Source: Ramazzottius varieornatus (Eukaryota; Tardigrada; Eutardigrada; Parachela; Ramazzottiidae). From it: DNA of 64,000 bases. Within the stretch, counting starts at the first letter, position 1; each line of letters begins with the position of its first letter. The notes under the pieces were generated by a model, which had not been told where the DNA came from, searched no databases, and was given only the letters and a program-made list of their open reading frames with translations. Location: contig BDGG01000011.1 of assembly GCA_001949185.1 (NCBI GenBank), forward strand, positions 604,454 to 668,453. Reading direction: 5' to 3'. The position numbers and the translations under genes were made by a program. Positions 46,189 to 60,178 of the stretch are shown one piece after another.

Positions 46189-47035
46189 GCCGGTCTTAAA
46201 GTAGTTTTAGCTCTCTTCTAGACTGCAGCGATGAAAACGAGCGAGGTCTGTCCTGTAACGAGAGAGACGGAACCAGGAAGAGGATGAGAATTCGAAACTA
46301 CTGCAGGAAACAATTTCATCTGAGTCAAACACAAAACGATGACGTAATCGTGCCAACTGCTGGTAATGGTGACGTCCTTACGATGTGTGGTTTGCCAACA
46401 GAGGGCGCCGCGCTGAAAAATTGTGGAATTCTGTCGTGCATCCGTCGGAAATCGGTTCGGTATCATAATTATTGTCTGTTCGTGGTCTCCTGCTGGTCTG
46501 GAACCATCTAAAATTGCAGACATGAAAGAGTACATTTTTCATGTTACATTTATTATTCAGAAGAGCGGAAGGAGGAGCTTTGTATCATTGAGACGACATA
46601 TCGTTATCTTCGACAAACAAGGCATTGTTCTCACCAGACAGGTGCTCCGTTAACGATGACTTATTCGACAAAAGAGCCGCCAGGTGCATGTTGTTTTTCT
46701 CTTCCGGACTCAACTAAAATGGCGTTTTAGTGTCGGGAAAATTTGGTGTGCTCAAACGCAACACTGGGCAATACTGGCAAAGAGCCGGTTTACTTCCGAC
46801 TGTAAACGCGGACTCTTGCTAAGAGATCCGCCACGTTACGTCAGTGAATGCGGTACGACCAGTTTTGGCTTCCGAAAGATGCTTCCCCACGGGGAAATAA
46901 AATAGTTTCGACCCAACACACGCGAAGAATTTTGCTATAAATGATCCTCTGTCGGCAAAAGACGGTACTTCATTTTTAGTTTACTTCCAAGTTCCTGTGG
47001 GTTTTTCTTCCAGTCTTAGCCTACACTGCATCAAA
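46189..47035. promoter_or_regulatory. Divergent intergenic region between BLTP3 and the secreted-protein gene
   Basis: About 850 bases separate two genes transcribed away from each other, so both promoters should lie here. No other gene is recognised. The stretch TTTGCTATAAATGATCC (about 46932-46948) is TATA-like and sits about 90 bases before the start codon at 47036, a plausible core promoter for the secreted protein. The last 40 bases before the ATG (CAGTCTTAGCCTACACTGCA) look like an untranslated leader. Confidence 0.4.
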
Positions 47036-48053
47036 ATGCTTCGCATTACCTTAGCTGCTCTTATGTGCGTGACTCTGGTAGCTGGCCAGATCAACACTGG
47101 CTTCCGTAAGTTGCACGATTAGCCCATTACAGTCCTGACTTTAAAACCGCCGCTGGTTTCTCTGTACAATTTTATAATCTTTTGTAGAGCAACCTACCTT
47201 CGGTTCCAACGTCCAGAAGTTCGGTGCGAGCCAGGGGACCAAGCAGACGCAAGCGCAAGGCCAAGGTGCCGCAGCTGGTCAAGCAGGAGCTGGAGGAGTG
47301 GGTTCTTCATCCAGTATTAACCAGGCCAACAACGAAGCCAATAATGGTGGCACTCGCTCATCCGGTCTCTCGGCCAACACTGCTCAGGGAACCGAAGGTT
47401 CCAACGCTGGAGGAGCTGCTCAAGCCGGAGGCCAAACCATGACCGCCGCCCAGATGCAATCCCAAATGGGAAAGAACTCCGCCAAGTTCGGTACGGGCTT
47501 AAACCCCGGTTTCGGTAGCGGCAACTTTGGCAGCGGTTTCGGTAACAACGGAGGTTTGGGCTTCAACAACGGTGGCTCGGGCTTCAACAACGGAGGTTCG
47601 GGCTTTAACAACGGAGGTTCGGGCTTTAACAACGGAGGTTTGGGCCTTAACAACGGCGGTTCGGGCTTCAACAATGGAGGTTCAGGCTTCAACAACGGAG
47701 GTTCGGGCTTTAACAACGGAGGTTCCGGATTCAACAGCGGATTTGGTGGGAACGGCTTCAACAGCAACAGCCAAGATTTCGACAACCAACAAGGAACCCA
47801 ACAGGGTCAGGGATCCGGGAACGCCGCTGCTGCCGGTAATGCTGGTGCCCAAGGTCCTTCGCAATCGTCCAGCATCAACAGCGCCAACCAGGAAGGAACC
47901 GCAGACGCTACTCGTGCCCAGGGTGTCTCGGCCAACCAAGCTGCTGGCATCAACCCAACTGCCAACGGCGCCACCCAAGCCAATGGACAGCTCGCCAATG
48001 CCAACCAGTTCAACCGTCAACGCGGTTCCATCAGGAACAACCAGAACTTCTAA
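47036..48053 (+). CDS. Secreted Gly/Asn/Ala-rich repeat protein
   Basis: Exon 1 is 47036-47105 and exon 2 is 47188-48053, joined in phase 1 to give 311 residues. A clear signal peptide (MLRITLAALMCVTLVAGQ, cut about residue 17) is followed by low-complexity sequence. A central block (about residues 146-205, bases 47555-47730) has eight seven-residue units of the type SGFNNGG, one reading LGLNNGG. On each side lie related Ser/Asn/Ala-rich modules sharing S-S-S-I-N then A-N and later T-R-x-x-G-x-S-A-N, suggesting an older internal duplication around the repeat block. There are no cysteines after the signal and almost no charge, so the protein is probably disordered and extracellular, as in cuticle, eggshell, adhesive or matrix proteins. 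No family is recognised. A polyadenylation signal AATAAA sits at 48161. Confidence 0.8.
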
Positions 48054-48565
48054 ACTAGTCGTACTCTTGCTACATTCTTGCGTGCATGAGTTCAGAATTC
48101 AACCAGGAAAATACCAATATGATTGTTCTACCACAAGTTAGTATTCCTCAATCAAACGCAAATAAAAACTATCACAATGAAACCATAAGTGAGGGATTTT
48201 CGTCAGAGAGTAATTTTATCATATCGAGAGGAAAATAGAAAATCGCAGAACGGCAGATGTAGTCAAGAAGCGTAAAGTGGAACTACAACACTTCTGAGCG
48301 ACAACAAGGAAACTCAGGAAATTAGAGCAAAGTCGTGAGTAGGGTGAGTTATCAAGAAGAGCGAGTGTTTTCCAACAGCTCATCGCAAGAGGACAGTAAT
48401 TTGTCCAGGCAGTGCGCAGTTTCGCAAAAGAAGTCATGATTACTTCGCTGACTCGCTGAAGTTACTTGCATTGACGATTCGCAAAAAAATAGATTCGACA
48501 AATAACAACAAATCAAAGAGATAATTAACCTATGTACAATAATGAGCCGTACTACTAAAGTCTCA
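48054..48565. other. Intergenic region between convergent genes
   Basis: The 3' ends of the secreted-protein gene and of the BMPR2-like gene face each other here. No further gene is recognised. Confidence 0.4.
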
Positions 48566-51500
48566 TCAAACGATCTGTGAGCATTGTGTCATGTGCGAAA
48601 TGTCTCCTTGGCCACGCTGAACGGAGAGTGGCGAGCGAGAAGCCGAGGGTGAGGGCGACAAGCACGTCATTTGGGTATCCCCGTTCTCAGCTTGTTCTCG
48701 TCGAGCCATCTGCGGCAAGAGGGACGCGGCAGTCCGCAGGTTGCACGTCTTGTCCGCGTTCTCCGCTGGCGCCGTCGGTGGCAGACGATACTGCATCAGC
48801 GTGTTGGCTGACGGTCCGCTGCTTCGGCGGAAGAGGCCAAAGAGACCCGAGCGATTCTGCTCGGCTGCCACAGCGTTTGGTACTTTCTTGCTGGTTCCTT
48901 TGGTTTTGGCTTTAGGTGCGGGGACTTGAGCGGCAGGAGGGGGAGTGGTGGCAAGAGCAGGACCGCCGGTATCGTCCGAACGAGACTGCAGCAGGCTTTC
49001 GGCGTTTTGCAGGATTCGCGCACGCGTACCGCTGCTCATTTCCGGCGGTGAAGGGCTACAGTACAGAATATTCAGTACGCTCGGAAGATGACACTTCATC
49101 AGAACATATGACCAGCAGAAACCAAGAATGAAAGTTTTGCTAGTTCTAGAAAGTCGCAACGTCAACTGGAAGCTCGACCAACGAACTCAACAAAATCGTT
49201 GTCAAGAGTGGCGCAAGCTCCCAGTCAAAAACACTGATAAAGTGCGCCACTTGGGAGAATTCTATTGTACAACACTGTTTCCAACCAAGAGACGCACGGT
49301 CGCAGTCTTATTGGCTAAAATAGTGCGTTAATTAAATTTTTTCGCGATCGTTTGTCCAACTCCCAATTTAACTCAGAATAAAAGTGTCATTACCTGGCTA
49401 CTTTTGCCTTGCCCAAGAGATTTTTTCCTTGAGGCTGCAGTTCGTCCGATGATTCGCACTTGTTATTCCGTTCGTTGCAAGGATTGCGACCTTGATGGGG
49501 CTGGATGTCACCTGAAGGATGGTGAACAGGCAAGGGAGTATTCCAGTTGGTCAGCGCTGATGGCGGACCTCGCTCCAGCATGCCACGAAGTTCGTTGACG
49601 TTCTTGGTTGGTGGACGGGTAATATCCGGCACTGAAAATGGGAAAAAAGCAGTCTACCACCGCACCACACAAGGGTGACTGAGATTATTTACCATGAGTA
49701 TCAGCCGTCAGCAAGGACGACGTTTCCGTCACATTCTCTCCAGTCTCCTCATCGACACCCACCTTCTCCTCCCCATCTCTTTGGGCTTTCTCGTCTGGCT
49801 TTCCCGTTCCAGTACTCGGGCTGACACCGGGCCAGTCCTGCATCAAGCGCATCTCCACACAGTTGGCCGTCAGCCGCGCTTCAGCGTCCCCATCCCAGCA
49901 TTCCTCCATCGTCTCCAGCAGGAAGTTAACAGTCTCGTCCTTCTTCCGAGTGGGCGCTAGCAACGGTCGAGCTTTTTTTCGAGCCACCAACGTCTGCATC
50001 TGGACGAATGTCGGGTGCAGACCGGCTTCGGCTTGGAAAGGCAGCTGGTATTCCGGCGCGACGTGATCTGCGGAAAAATAACTGTCATGCCGTATTAACA
50101 TAACAACATAACAGCCTAAATTCACATTGTCGTCTTACATGACAAAAATTATACCTGTGCTATTACATTACGTAACAACTTGATACTCTGACATAAAATT
50201 TCTGATCTCATGTGACATAACAACACGACAGCCTAACACGATACTTACTTTGGTACAGTTCTCTACAGCGTGAGGCCATTTCCCACAGGACGAGCCCGAA
50301 CGCGTACATGTCGACCTGCCTCAAAGCCGTGGCACTGTCCCGAAGATTGAGACTTCCCTCCAGTACTTCAGGAGCCATGTAGCGGATGGTGCCGACATCG
50401 TTGAGAATAGTCTGTTCGTAGCTGGTGCTGCCGCCACTCTTCTCTCCGCTGCCTTTGCTGCTTTTGCTGCCTTGTGACGATTCCGGTGCATTCTTCTCAG
50501 CTACTTGAGCGAAGGCCGTTTGTAGGGGAAGGGCGAAGCCCATGTCGCAGATACACAGTCGGTAGTCGCCGCGGACCAGAATGTTGCGAGAATTGAAATC
50601 CCGATGGGCAATGCCAGGCTTGAGACAACCTACGATATTTACAGGGCGTTACTAAATTATCTAGACTGACAACGAGGATCTCTTACCGTTGCCTTGGTCG
50701 TTGAGAAACTCGGTATGGAGAAAGGATATGCCACTGGCCAGCGACAGCGACATGCGTCGAAGTAAGGTCATATCGATGGATGATTGCTTCAGGTATTCAA
50801 CCAGCGTCTTGTTGCAGTGGTACTCAACCAACAGCCAGTATTCCACCACCATACCTGCAATCACACCCGGTAAAACACCCTCAGCTTATCGAAAGACTAA
50901 TTCAACGCTAGGCAAAAGACCTCGACAAAACTATCAAGTGGCGCACGACTTCAGTGTTATTCGCCGAATCGTGCGTCGCTTGGGAAAACGATCTTGTTCA
51001 GTTTCTTAAAGTGGCGCACACTTGCGGTGATACTGGCGAGAAGCGTGCGCCACTTGAAAGAACGGAATTCACTAATCAGTTTGAGAAGTCGCATCATATG
51101 TCGAGAGGGAATCTTTTGCGGAATCACCGTCAGACAAGGAAATTTTGGAACTTAATGATATGGAATTTAAGGAAATGTATTTTTTTGTGGTATTACCGTC
51201 GGCATTACGAAGGTCGGTGGCGGCCAGGAACTTGAGGACAGAGTCGTGGCTGTTCATCAGTGGCAGAGTATAGACCCGGCACTCATTCATGAAACACTCC
51301 TTGTGTTTCGAGTCAAACTTCTTGACAGCTACCGTTTGTCCGCGAACGGTAGCCCTGAAGACCTCACCGTAACGACCATTTGCCAGTCTCTCCCCAATCT
51401 GCACCTCTTCCTCCTCCTCCTCTCCATTCAACATCCCCGCTTCCACATCCTTGTTGGCACGAGCCAAGGGTGGCGCTACGGATTTCAGCCGGATACTTCC

Positions 51501-53067
51501 TGGGAAAACTTCGCTCAGACCTGAAAGTAGAACACAGCTTTTCACAGATCGAACGAAGGTGAAAGTTAAAAAGTCTCGTTACAGAGTGGCTTATTCTCCT
51601 CGGCCTCTTTCAGCGCATCCATCTTCTTGCGGCGTTTTTCGCGGTAGCAAAGAAACAGAATGGCCAAGCTGAGGACGACGGTAATGATGGAAGCCATGGC
51701 CAAGATCGCTACCATCCACGGTTGGAGGTTGGTGAAAAGACCGGTGGCAGTCCTGACTTCTTCGGTGGCTGGAGACATGGTTCCTGGAAGGATACTGCTG
51801 TTGAGGTACTCTTCAGAAGGAGGAGCGGCTGTTGCTTCCGGAATCAAGAAGGAGCTGGTCACATTGATGTTACAATGACTTTCGTTGCAGCAGCAATGAT
51901 TGATGGGCGCTTGTTTGGGGATCTTTCTTGGTGGACCTTTCGCGAAGCAAGTAGCAAAGCGACACGGCAAATTCAGCTCTTCACTATTCTGTACGGCCTT
52001 GCATCCTGCAAGTATAAGCATCATCAGATAGGATCAGATGAAATGGCCGATAACATCGGCAACATGCGCCACGTGGACAAGCGACATTGTAGAATTTGTC
52101 CAGAGTTGCGCTCGTCATCGGTGCTATCTGCTAGAAGCGTGCGCCACTTAGACAAACAACCTTCTCAGTTTGTCCAAGTGGCGCACGTTGCTAATGTTAC
52201 CGAGAGAAGGGGTGCGCCACTTGAGAAAATAATCTGTTCGAGCTTGTCCGGTTAGCTTCAAAATATTATAGGCAGATCTGGACTGTGTAACGTTTTACGT
52301 TACCTGCAAACTTGATAGAGATTTCCGCGTTGGCATTGCTGGTGTTGGTCTCGTTGTCGCTTGGCAAGACCGACCAGACCGCCTCGCAAAAGTACTGGCG
52401 ATCCGTGTCGCAGTGCATGATGGAGATACCCGTCTCTATGTCGGTATAGACGATGCCATAGGCTTTGTAAGCTTTGGGACTCATGGGCACCGTCAGCGTC
52501 CTGTTATAGGCTGCCATTGCTCCTTCCAGCACTTTCAACGTTACCGATGATTGCTTCACGGCAACATTGTCGGTGTACAAGCACATGACTTGCGGCCACT
52601 CTTCCACTTCATCCTCGTAATCCGGCTCCAACGTTGTAGTCCTTACACCAGCCCCTGAAATCACAAGAATGGGGTTATATACTGGATGCAGTAACCTTAG
52701 AAGGAACCAGTTGATTGCTGAGAAAGCGCTCGCAATCGATTATCAGATTCTTAGCATTCCGCATCATCCAGAAAATCATCACCCTGCCGACAGGACGTCT
52801 ATTTGGGCGCCATTTGTCCTGAAATGCTAGCAGCCGGAATGGATCCCCGCATACTGCGGGGCATACCGTACGAGCAATTATCCAGCTACAAGCTTTTGCA
52901 AGATCCAAAGCACCCACAATTTCAGCAGAACCAAAACGAAGAAACAGCAGAGCGGCATTCAACTTTGTCATCTTACGTAGTCCGGTTTTATCCGGTTGGG
53001 TCCGGGATAAAGGTAGAAAGCATAGGAGAAGGAGAGCGCCAAGAAGGGCCATAGGGGAAAATGCCAT
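48566..53067 (-). CDS. BMP type II receptor serine/threonine kinase (BMPR2/wishful thinking-like)
   Basis: Nine exons in coding order: 53067-52977, 52654-52304, 52005-51583, 51520-51197, 50854-50687, 50629-50249, 50067-49693, 49631-49394 and 49055-48566. They join in frame to 946 residues; an ATG at 53088 would add seven. A signal peptide (MALLGALLLLCFLPLS) precedes a cysteine-rich ligand-binding ectodomain ending NHCCCNESHCNINV. One membrane helix follows (MVAILAMASIITVVLSLAIL). The kinase has the glycine loop G-E-R-L-A-N-G-R-Y-G-E-V, the lysine in TVAVKKFD, HRDFNSRN, GTIRYMAPEVLEG and ECWDGDAEARLTA. The GTIRYMAPEVLEG-S-L-N-L-R-D and PEYQLPFQAE steps match BMPR2 rather than activin type II receptors, as does the long C-terminal tail. 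The DFG motif reads DMG (50538-50546), and a Ser/Gly/Lys-rich insert follows in the activation segment. Three introns carry palindromic elements. Confidence 0.9.
49166..49280. repeat. Palindromic element in BMPR2-like intron (49056-49393)
   Basis: GGAAGCTCGACCAACGAACT arm; AAGAGTGGCGCAAGCTCC and AAAGTGCGCCACTTGGGA form the stem. Confidence 0.75.
50908..51065. repeat. Double palindromic element in BMPR2-like intron (50855-51196)
   Basis: The first unit has TCAAGTGGCGCACGACTTC and TCGTGCGTCGCTTGGG; the second has AAAGTGGCGCACACTTGC and GAAGCGTGCGCCACTTGA. Confidence 0.8.
52052..52252. repeat. Compound palindromic element in BMPR2-like intron (52006-52303)
   Basis: It contains a lone half (ACATGCGCCACGTGG), a diverged unit (CAGAGTTGCGCTCG / GAAGCGTGCGCCACTTAG) and a better unit (CCAAGTGGCGCACGTTGC / GGGTGCGCCACTTGAG). 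Confidence 0.75.
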
Positions 53068-53607
53068 GCTATTCGGACGGTGGAGCATCTTTCAGAACTG
53101 CGACGTCAACAATCGCCATCAGGATGCTGTGCGTTCCACTCTGTACTTCCGAAAGGTATTTTCCTATGACCTAACTGCACGGAAATATTGCAGTGACGCT
53201 CGATAATCGATATCCTCGGAGAGTATTCCAGGACTCTAGGACAAGAAGTCTAGACTGCTGGCAGTGGCTGCAAAGTGTACATGAGAGCGAAGCGGCTTCG
53301 TTATGAGCATCCTTACACGACGCGGCTTGACCTGGAATGCTTTACCAGTTGGACAAAGACGTGACGGCATGCTCCGTCTGGTATCGCATCGCTTGGGTTA
53401 CTATGAAGCTGCGCTTGATTGTTGATTGGCGTAACATCTCCAACTTCTTGATTTCCTGCGGAAATTTCCTCATATTTTATCACTCGCGTCTTGTTCTGTT
53501 ATTAAAGCTTTCTTTCTCGGTTCAAAAGCAACAATTTCCACGACACAGGAGTGCATATCGACGATGGCGTGAAGACCTGACCTCCAAGGTACCAGTTGGG
53601 GCAGACG
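53068..53607. promoter_or_regulatory. Divergent region between BMPR2-like and FAM210-like genes
   Basis: About 540 bases between two head-to-head genes should hold both promoters. I see no defined element. Confidence 0.3.
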
Positions 53608-54469
53608 ATGGGACGGAGCGGTGTCGTTCTGCTGATTCGCAGTCTACGCCATTCATCTCTTTCTTGCCAGCCGGTCCTCTCCACTTCTCAAAGATTCCTC
53701 AGCACCTTATGCTCCAGCTCCTTTCTTTCCTACCCGTCGCATTCACCACTTACGCCCTCTCTAAAGTCTCTCTGCAGCGAAAAGTTTTCTGCGGGGCAGC
53801 TGTACTTTGCCATTCCCAAGAATGGAACACCGACGTCAGGTGTGCCGTCAGCCACTCAGGCACATCCTTCCACTCCCGCAGGCAAGGACGTTTCTTCCGA
53901 AAATAAGCTAGATAAACCCATGACAAACTGGGAAAAGTTCAAGGATATGTACAAGAAGTATTGGTATGTTTTGGTGCCTGTTCACGGCATCCTCTGCATC
54001 GTCTTCATGGTGGCGCTGTACTATATGGTCAAAAGGTACGTTCATTTCCGCTGGGATCAAGTGGCGCACTTTCTTTGGAATGCTCTCTAACTAACTCCAC
54101 GTTGCCGCCGAGCTGACTTTAAGCTTTTTATTTTGCAGTGGTGTGGACGTGGTGTCTTTCTTGGAGAAGCTAGGACTTCCGGAAAGGTTTATAGCGCCTT
54201 TACGGAAGAGTGGTGCAACGGCGTATATTGCTGCGGCTTACGCAGTTTATCATTTGATATCTCCTATCCGGTATGCCGTAACATTAGGGGCTACTACTCT
54301 GGCCATTACGTACCTTAAACGCTTCGGATACATCAAGCCAGTTCCCAGCAGGGCGCAGGTTAGCAAGTTTGTCTCCGACAAGCGGGAAAGTGCTTCGCAG
54401 AAAGTCCGCGTATTTTCCAATCGACTCACGAATAAACGAGAAACCGGAAAACGCCACGATAAGAAATAG
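53608..54469 (+). CDS. FAM210-like (DUF1279) mitochondrial membrane protein
   Basis: Two exons, 53608-54035 and 54139-54469, join in frame to 252 residues. The N-terminus is Ser/Arg/Leu-rich without acidic residues (MGRSGVVLLIRSLRHSSLSC and on), as in a mitochondrial targeting sequence. The DUF1279 core starts at M-Y-K-K-Y-W-Y-V-L-V-P-V-H-G, crosses a membrane helix, then reads SGVDVVSFLEKLGLPERF, AYAVYHLISPIRYAVTLGAT and LKRFGYIKP, followed by a Lys/Arg-rich coiled tail. Family members FAM210A and FAM210B are inner mitochondrial membrane proteins involved in mitochondrial translation or haem and iron metabolism in vertebrates. An ATG at 53596 in the same frame would add four residues. The 103-bp intron contains one half of a palindromic element. 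Confidence 0.85.
54054..54085. repeat. Half copy of palindromic element in FAM210-like intron
   Basis: GGGATCAAGTGGCGCACTTT matches the left stem only. No right arm is seen before the acceptor at 54138. Confidence 0.5.
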
Positions 54470-55166
54470 ATGCTGTAATATACCATGTCTACTTCTGATG
54501 TTTTTTGTTGCTGTCGTGTGTGACTGCTTTGTATAGAAATACTTCCATAGAATGTAGCCCTGTGACGGGCGTCGTCCGTCTTTTGCGATCGAATTCTGTT
54601 CAGACCGCAGTTTGCTGTTTTCATGGATTACTCTGAGATGTCTGGTGACGCTTCTGTTCTGGTGGTAAGCACTGCCAACGGCACTGCTGCTGTGAACAAA
54701 GAAGAGCGTCTTCAGTCTGACGCGGTAAATAACCAAAAAACATCGAAGAACCAGCAAGGAGCGAACTTCCGGGATATTCGGGGCCTTCTGAAATTTGACT
54801 TGTCGGAGTAAAAATTCATGGTCATTGCAAGAGTAATAGGTTTCACCGTACTCCCGGCGCGGACCAGGCATTTGCTTTGGACGTCGGACTTTGGAAGGTG
54901 GAACCAATTGGTGAAACTTTGGAAGATCGAACATCTGGGTCCTTGAATTCTTTGAACTGAGAAACTCTGGGCTATAGCGGCTGTACTCTGTAAGTCTGTA
55001 CTCGGCCGAGCCTGCGCTGTCCGCGGATTCTTGATTTGTTTGCTTGTCAATTCGCCAGTTTTACTTTACTGCTCTGAATCTGATGGTGCAACTTCCTCCC
55101 TGAATCCTGACGTTCGTCTTAATTTGCCACTTGCCAGTCCCTCTCATCCGACACTTCTACAGCAGA
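54470..55166. other. Intergenic region with a weak small frame
   Basis: About 700 bases between FAM210-like and HUS1 genes. A 62-residue plus-strand frame (54623-54811) and an overlapping minus-strand frame are both open and have fair composition, but neither has splice or family support. HUS1 promoter expected near 55000-55160. Confidence 0.3.
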
Positions 55167-57003
55167 ATGAAGTTCCGGAGCAAGATTTCAGACGTGGGAA
55201 GTATCCAGCATCTGTATCGGGTGTTGGTGACGATCGGTCGGCTATCAGATGGCAACGTTCTGCTTCGCATCGCGCCTGCTCGCTTCTGCATCTTCTCCAA
55301 GATGTCCCCAACGTCAGGAAGTTGCTTCGTTATCGCTGACATCAAGCCTGTAAGTATTGAACTGATCCTGTGCGGACGCTGTCTGTGTAATCCGATTTTC
55401 CATTGCAGGACATGCTCTTCGACGAATTCCTGATGACCGGTTACGCTTCCGATGCCAATGAGATCTACCTGGAACTCAAAGTCGACACGCTCATCCAGAG
55501 CCTCAAGATACCTTCGCAGAAAGCCAAGTGCTTGAAGATCAAGCTGACCAACAAGGCTGGACCTTCGCTGACCGTTGAAGCTGAACTGGTGAGCACTGAG
55601 TTCAAAAAGTTTCCGGTTGGTTTCCGGTTGGCCGTTGTTCGGAGCGAGCATGCAGAGCGGAGCGTGGCGTCATGGGTGCACGGCGCTGCCACGTTGGGGT
55701 TCTCAACTAACATCTTATTTTCGTTGGTGACGGCACACGCTGATTCAGTTGACATAATATGACAGGATTATTTTCACAAGTGGCGCACGTTCCCAGTATA
55801 TTAGCCGGAAACGTGCGCCACTTGAGAAACACGATCTGGGCGAGTATTCTTTTGCCAGGGTCCCGTATTTCGGGCTTGTGCTGGAGCTATCGATATTGGG
55901 CAGAGCGATCTGATATCATTATGTTCCCATTCTTTCTCTTAGCCTTCCGTTGTGGCCGCTTCCCGGAGATCTGTCTTCGACGTTCCTGTCCAAATTGTTC
56001 ACCGCAACCTGTGGGCATCGGTAACGCCGGCGGAGGAAATTCCGTCCAGTGTAGGTCTGCAGCGCCGGTTTCTTTCTAGTTCCGTGACTTCGTTCGAGTT
56101 ACCATCAGTGATAATCAGTTAAAACCTCTTGCTGCTTTTACAGATTTCCTGCTACATGCCACCTTTCAAGTCACTGAAGGCCGTCGTCGACCGGATGCGC
56201 CTGACGCGTCAACATAACTTACAGGTAAGAAGGCAGTAAGTTCCAAAGAAGCTCGACACAGAAATACGATACAGAATAAATTAAAAATCGTGATCGTTTG
56301 GAATTTGTAGTTATCCGTGAATAAGTATGGCGAATTACGGATTCGGGTTGGCGACAACACGGAAGGATACAGTGCTTGTACCCGCTTCCCGGATATTGAG
56401 TTCCCCGAAGGTTGGTGCTCTAAAGGTGTTCCAGGATACATTTCAGCAGTAAACCACGGTCCCATAGTCTACCTTTACAGCGGATGACCGCCATGAACCA
56501 GAGCAAATCACCGACGAAGAGCGGGAAGAAGTGCAGCGCAAGGGCGAGTTCTACTCGTCCATCGTCGATCTGCGAACCTTCGCTGCTTTCCTGACGGCTC
56601 TCCAGTTTCCCACAACCAGAATGCGCTGCGGTATGAGCTCCTTACTCTTTTCGCGTGAGAGTTCGGCTAACAAAGTCGACAAGATTGTTTCTTTGAGTGG
56701 CGCACGCGTGCAGTGTTGTTAGCTGGAAGCGTGCGCCACTTTGGAAAACGATTTTTGTCGTGCTTCGCTTCTCAATTTCTCACGTTTACTGCGAGTAAAG
56801 CCCAAACTCGTGTGCACGCCTTGTAAAAACAATCTTGTGGAGACCTTTGCCGTACGTGTTCCCGTACAGTTCTGCGTTCTTAGTTTCATGACTGTTCGCT
56901 GTTCACAGATGTGCGCCACCATAAGTCCCTGTTGTTCTCGATGGGTACTTCGGACTTTTGTCTGCGATACTTCGTTCCCGCTGTTGACTCAGGCAACTAT
57001 TGA
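55167..57003 (+). CDS. HUS1: HUS1 checkpoint clamp subunit
   Basis: Seven exons, 55167-55349, 55409-55588, 55943-56050, 56144-56224, 56311-56410, 56481-56630 and 56909-57003, join in frame to 298 residues (vertebrate HUS1 is about 280). HUS1 is a PCNA-like ring subunit of the 9-1-1 clamp loaded at DNA damage sites to activate ATR signalling. Diagnostic steps are the start MKFRSKI, NEIYLELKVDTLIQSLK, CLKIKLTNKAGPSLTVEAEL, FDVPVQIVHRNLW, ISCYMPPFKSLKAVVDRM and the end FCLRYFVPAV, all in family order. Introns 55589-55942 and 56631-56908 each hold a palindromic element. A polyadenylation signal AATAAA at 57155 lies only about 130 bases from the stop of the convergent actin gene. Confidence 0.92.
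55746..55860. repeat. Palindromic element in HUS1 intron 2
   Basis: CACAAGTGGCGCACGTTCCC and GGAAACGTGCGCCACTTGAG enclose the AGTATATTAGCC loop, a near-perfect stem. Confidence 0.85.
56659..56772. repeat. Palindromic element in HUS1 intron 6
   Basis: GAGTTCGGCTAACAAAGTCG arm; TTTGAGTGGCGCACGCG and GGAAGCGTGCGCCACTTTGG form the stem with loop CAGTGTTGTTAGCT. Confidence 0.85.
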
Positions 57004-57291
57004 AACCTGTTCTTCTCTTCCCTTTCTTACTGTTACTTAGATTCTTATTCTGGTTTCTCGTTTCCTATGTACATGCCGAACATTACTTCATGACTGACTA
57101 GTGTATAGCCGTGATGGAGAGGAGACGTTCACCATGTGTGGTTTTACCTAGACTAAATAAAGAAGATGATCAAAGAAAATAGTGAACATTGCGTCTTGAC
57201 AGTGCGACTGATCGATTATACAAAGAAACGAAGAACAAAGTCAATAGTGTGTAGGAGAACCGTACTGATGATGGTCGAACAGACAGACAGT

Positions 57292-59546
<2,255 letters not shown>

Positions 59547-60060
59547 TTAGGTCTGGAGGGGAGATGCGTCTGTAAAGAGATAGAAAACAGGACAAGCGTT
59601 AGGTCCGGAAGGAAAGCTGGAATGGAGCTACTGACAGACAAAACTTTTCTGCCTTCCGATGAAGCCTTCATGCAAGTTGCGCAGTTGAGCGAAGCGGCAT
59701 CGTTCAGTTGTACGTCTCGTACGTCATCGGCCACTCTTTCACCGTAAAAGGCAAGGGCGCGTACGCCAGCTGACGTCACGGTTAAGTAGATGGTACGCTC
59801 TCCCTACTTGGTCATATCACAAATTACGTACACACACCATATCACTTGTCAAATATTCCACACTGATAACACGCGTCCCATCGCTCCTATCAAGGAGATA
59901 CTCTGGTGAATGTGTCCCTCGTCTGTCATGTCTTCCATCTTGACATAGCTACGGCTTGACAGCGATATGCACCAAGAGCAAATAGAGGTATGAAATATTG
60001 CCATGTAAGGCGTTATAGGCGACCACCAAAATATCCGTTCTTCGGTTCCCTCACTGTGGC

Positions 60061-60178
60061 GAGCCCGAGGACCTCTTTAAACCCCTGTTGGGGTTTTCGA
60101 AAAACCAATTGCCCTTTTTTTATGGAAATGCGTATGTAATAGGGAGTAAACTATATTGTTGTTGTTGTTGTTGTTCTT
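60061..60178 (+). mobile_element. Probable 3' end of a LINE-type retrotransposon
   Basis: AAACCCCTGTTGGGGTTTTC forms a stem-loop near 60079-60098. Sixty bases later the sequence ends in AAACTATATTG and a pure (TTG)n tract at about 60157-60175. A 3' stem-loop followed by a short tandem repeat tail is typical of several LINE clades whose ends are used for reverse transcription priming. No coding part is present. Confidence 0.45.

Noticed and set aside
47551-47735. Regular 21-base repeats resembling a CRISPR array
   Set aside because: The units are contiguous, lack unique spacers, and are in frame inside a spliced, signal-peptide-bearing coding sequence.
47420-47785. Minus-strand frame rich in Pro-Leu-Leu-Lys repeats
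   Set aside because: It is the antisense shadow of the SGFNNGG repeat region.
54284-54934. 216-residue minus-strand frame behind the FAM210-like gene
   Set aside because: Half of it is antisense to a supported exon, and the remainder has no domain or splice support.
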